Below, piece by piece: positions 63,267 through 64,000 of a stretch of DNA of 64,000 nt. The DNA comes from Betaproteobacteria bacterium (GTDB lineage: Bacteria; Pseudomonadota; Gammaproteobacteria; Burkholderiales; Casimicrobiaceae). The notes beneath the pieces are model-generated. The model had not been told where the DNA came from and did not search any database. It was given only the letters and a program-made list of their open reading frames with translations. A program made the position numbers and the translations under genes. Every line of letters starts with the position of its first letter. Position 1 is the stretch's first letter. Location: positions 248,001 through 312,000 of the forward strand of contig JAAFJO010000002.1 in the NCBI GenBank assembly GCA_013298145.1. The letters run 5' to 3'.

Positions 63267-64000
63267 ATGAAGATTACCGAGCAAATTGAAGCGATAGTGC
63301 GCCGAAGCGAAATTCGATCGCTCGTGTTTGGCCTGGTGGGAATGGCGCTCGCGTTAACGGTCTATCATCGCGCGTTCAGTGAGTCATCAACGTTGACGCA
63401 AGACGATATCGACGCTGCCGTCGGTCATACGCTCTCAACGACTGTGATCCCGTCACCCGGCGTGCGCGCCTATGAAACGATCATCCCGTCGGTGGTGCGC
63501 ATCGAAGGCTTTCGTACCGATCCAAAGACGAAAGAGGAAACCCGCTTTGGTGTGGGAACCGGCGTTGTGATTGTCAACGACGGCACGATCCTGACCAATC
63601 TTCACGTCGTGCAAGGTGCGGAGCGCATCAAGATTACTTTCGCAGACGGGCACGAAAGTCCGGGCGTGTTTCAAGGGGCGCGACCCGAGCATGATTTAGC
63701 GGTCGTTCGCGCGCGCGTGGTGCCCGATGATTTGTTTGCTGCAACGATGACGAGCACGGCGAAGTTGAAGCCGGGCGATCACGTCTACGCCGTTGGCTTT
63801 CCGTTCGGGATTGGCCCGTCGGTGAGTGCCGGAATCGTGAGCGGATTGAAGCGCGAGTTCAGATCCCCCGACGGTGGAAACTCGCTGTCCAATCTGATTC
63901 AGTTTGATGCAGCGGCCAACCCGGGTAACTCTGGCGGCCCACTGGTCACGGCGGAAGGTGAGGTTGTTGGTATCGTCACAGCGATTCTCAACCCGAATGA
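63267..64000 (+). CDS. Trypsin-like serine protease, HtrA/DegP family, truncated by window edge
   Basis: The gene starts at ATG 63267 and is open to the right edge (about 244 codons seen). A signal anchor (SLVFGLVGMALALTVY) is followed by the protease domain: the FGVGTGVVIVNDGTILTNLH stretch with catalytic His, Asp in EHDLAVVRA and Ser in NPGNSGGPLV, so the triad is complete. The family degrades misfolded envelope proteins; the PDZ part, if present, is outside the window. This is a DegS/HtrA-type membrane-anchored enzyme by architecture. Confidence 0.9.
   Translation, partial: MKITEQIEAIVRRSEIRSLVFGLVGMALALTVYHRAFSESSTLTQDDIDAAVGHTLSTTVIPSPGVRAYETIIPSVVRIEGFRTDPKTKEETRFGVGTGVVIVNDGTILTNLHVVQGAERIKITFADGHESPGVFQGARPEHDLAVVRARVVPDDLFAATMTSTAKLKPGDHVYAVGFPFGIGPSVSAGIVSGLKREFRSPDGGNSLSNLIQFDAAANPGNSGGPLVTAEGEVVGIVTAILNPN

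Overview
The window reads as a chromosomal segment of a free-living Gram-negative proteobacterium, most likely a betaproteobacterium. The evidence is gene content and order: a divergent hda-AI-2E transporter / purM-purN-DUF3108 block, trxA next to rho, ftsK-lolA-(GGDEF)-rarA, DUF3297, type IVa pilins with sigma-54 promoters, and many TRAP transporters. The base composition is moderately GC-rich throughout, with no obvious foreign island. I saw no rRNA, tRNA or CRISPR array.

Layout. 1-5.3 kb is the end of a surface-polysaccharide region: a truncated GT4, three GT2 enzymes, and a frameshifted polytopic membrane protein. 5.3-6.7 kb holds two type IV pilin genes whose proteins are almost identical but whose DNA differs at many silent sites; each has its own sigma-54 promoter and terminator. 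6.9-9.3 kb (minus strand) carries a methyltransferase, xerD and an Asp/Glu-racemase-like enzyme. 9.3-24.2 kb (plus strand) is a catabolic/transport region: an FMN-dependent 2-hydroxyacid dehydrogenase, two paralogous complete TRAP transporters, a third orphan TRAP binding protein, a LysR regulator, a DUF1445 (D-glutamate cyclase/hydro-lyase type) protein and a fused HyuA-HyuB/5-oxoprolinase-like protein. I infer a pathway for D-glutamate, 5-oxoproline or a related cyclic amide or carboxylate.

24.3-28.5 kb has an XRE-type regulator with a clear inverted-repeat operator, divergent from a small exported protein and a long DUF2145 protein, then a histone-deacetylase-family hydrolase and a small exported protein. 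28.6-35.4 kb is housekeeping (mnmA, hda, AI-2E family transporter, a divergent purM, purN, DUF3108) plus an exported Ala/Lys-rich peptide. 35.5-39 kb is a third complete TRAP operon (dctP-dctQ-dctM, minus strand) broken up by palindromic elements and an intrinsic terminator. 39.6-46.6 kb has two tandem exported delta-60-repeat proteins with paired cysteines and a dockerin-like tail, divergent from an ECF sigma factor plus Ser/Thr kinase pair. 46.6-63 kb is mostly housekeeping: rho, trxA, two cytochromes c, ftsK, lolA, a diguanylate cyclase, rarA, a DMT exporter, a GNAT enzyme, htpG, a DUF5666 lipoprotein with a DUF6502 protein, and selO. The window ends inside an HtrA-like serine protease.

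The most unusual structural themes are: (i) palindromic repeats at the junction after the binding-protein gene in all three complete TRAP operons; (ii) a palindromic repeat apparently inserted in frame inside the 5-oxoprolinase-like gene; (iii) protein-level identity of the twin pilins despite DNA divergence; and (iv) a purM-locus gene that has lost several canonical PurM motifs.
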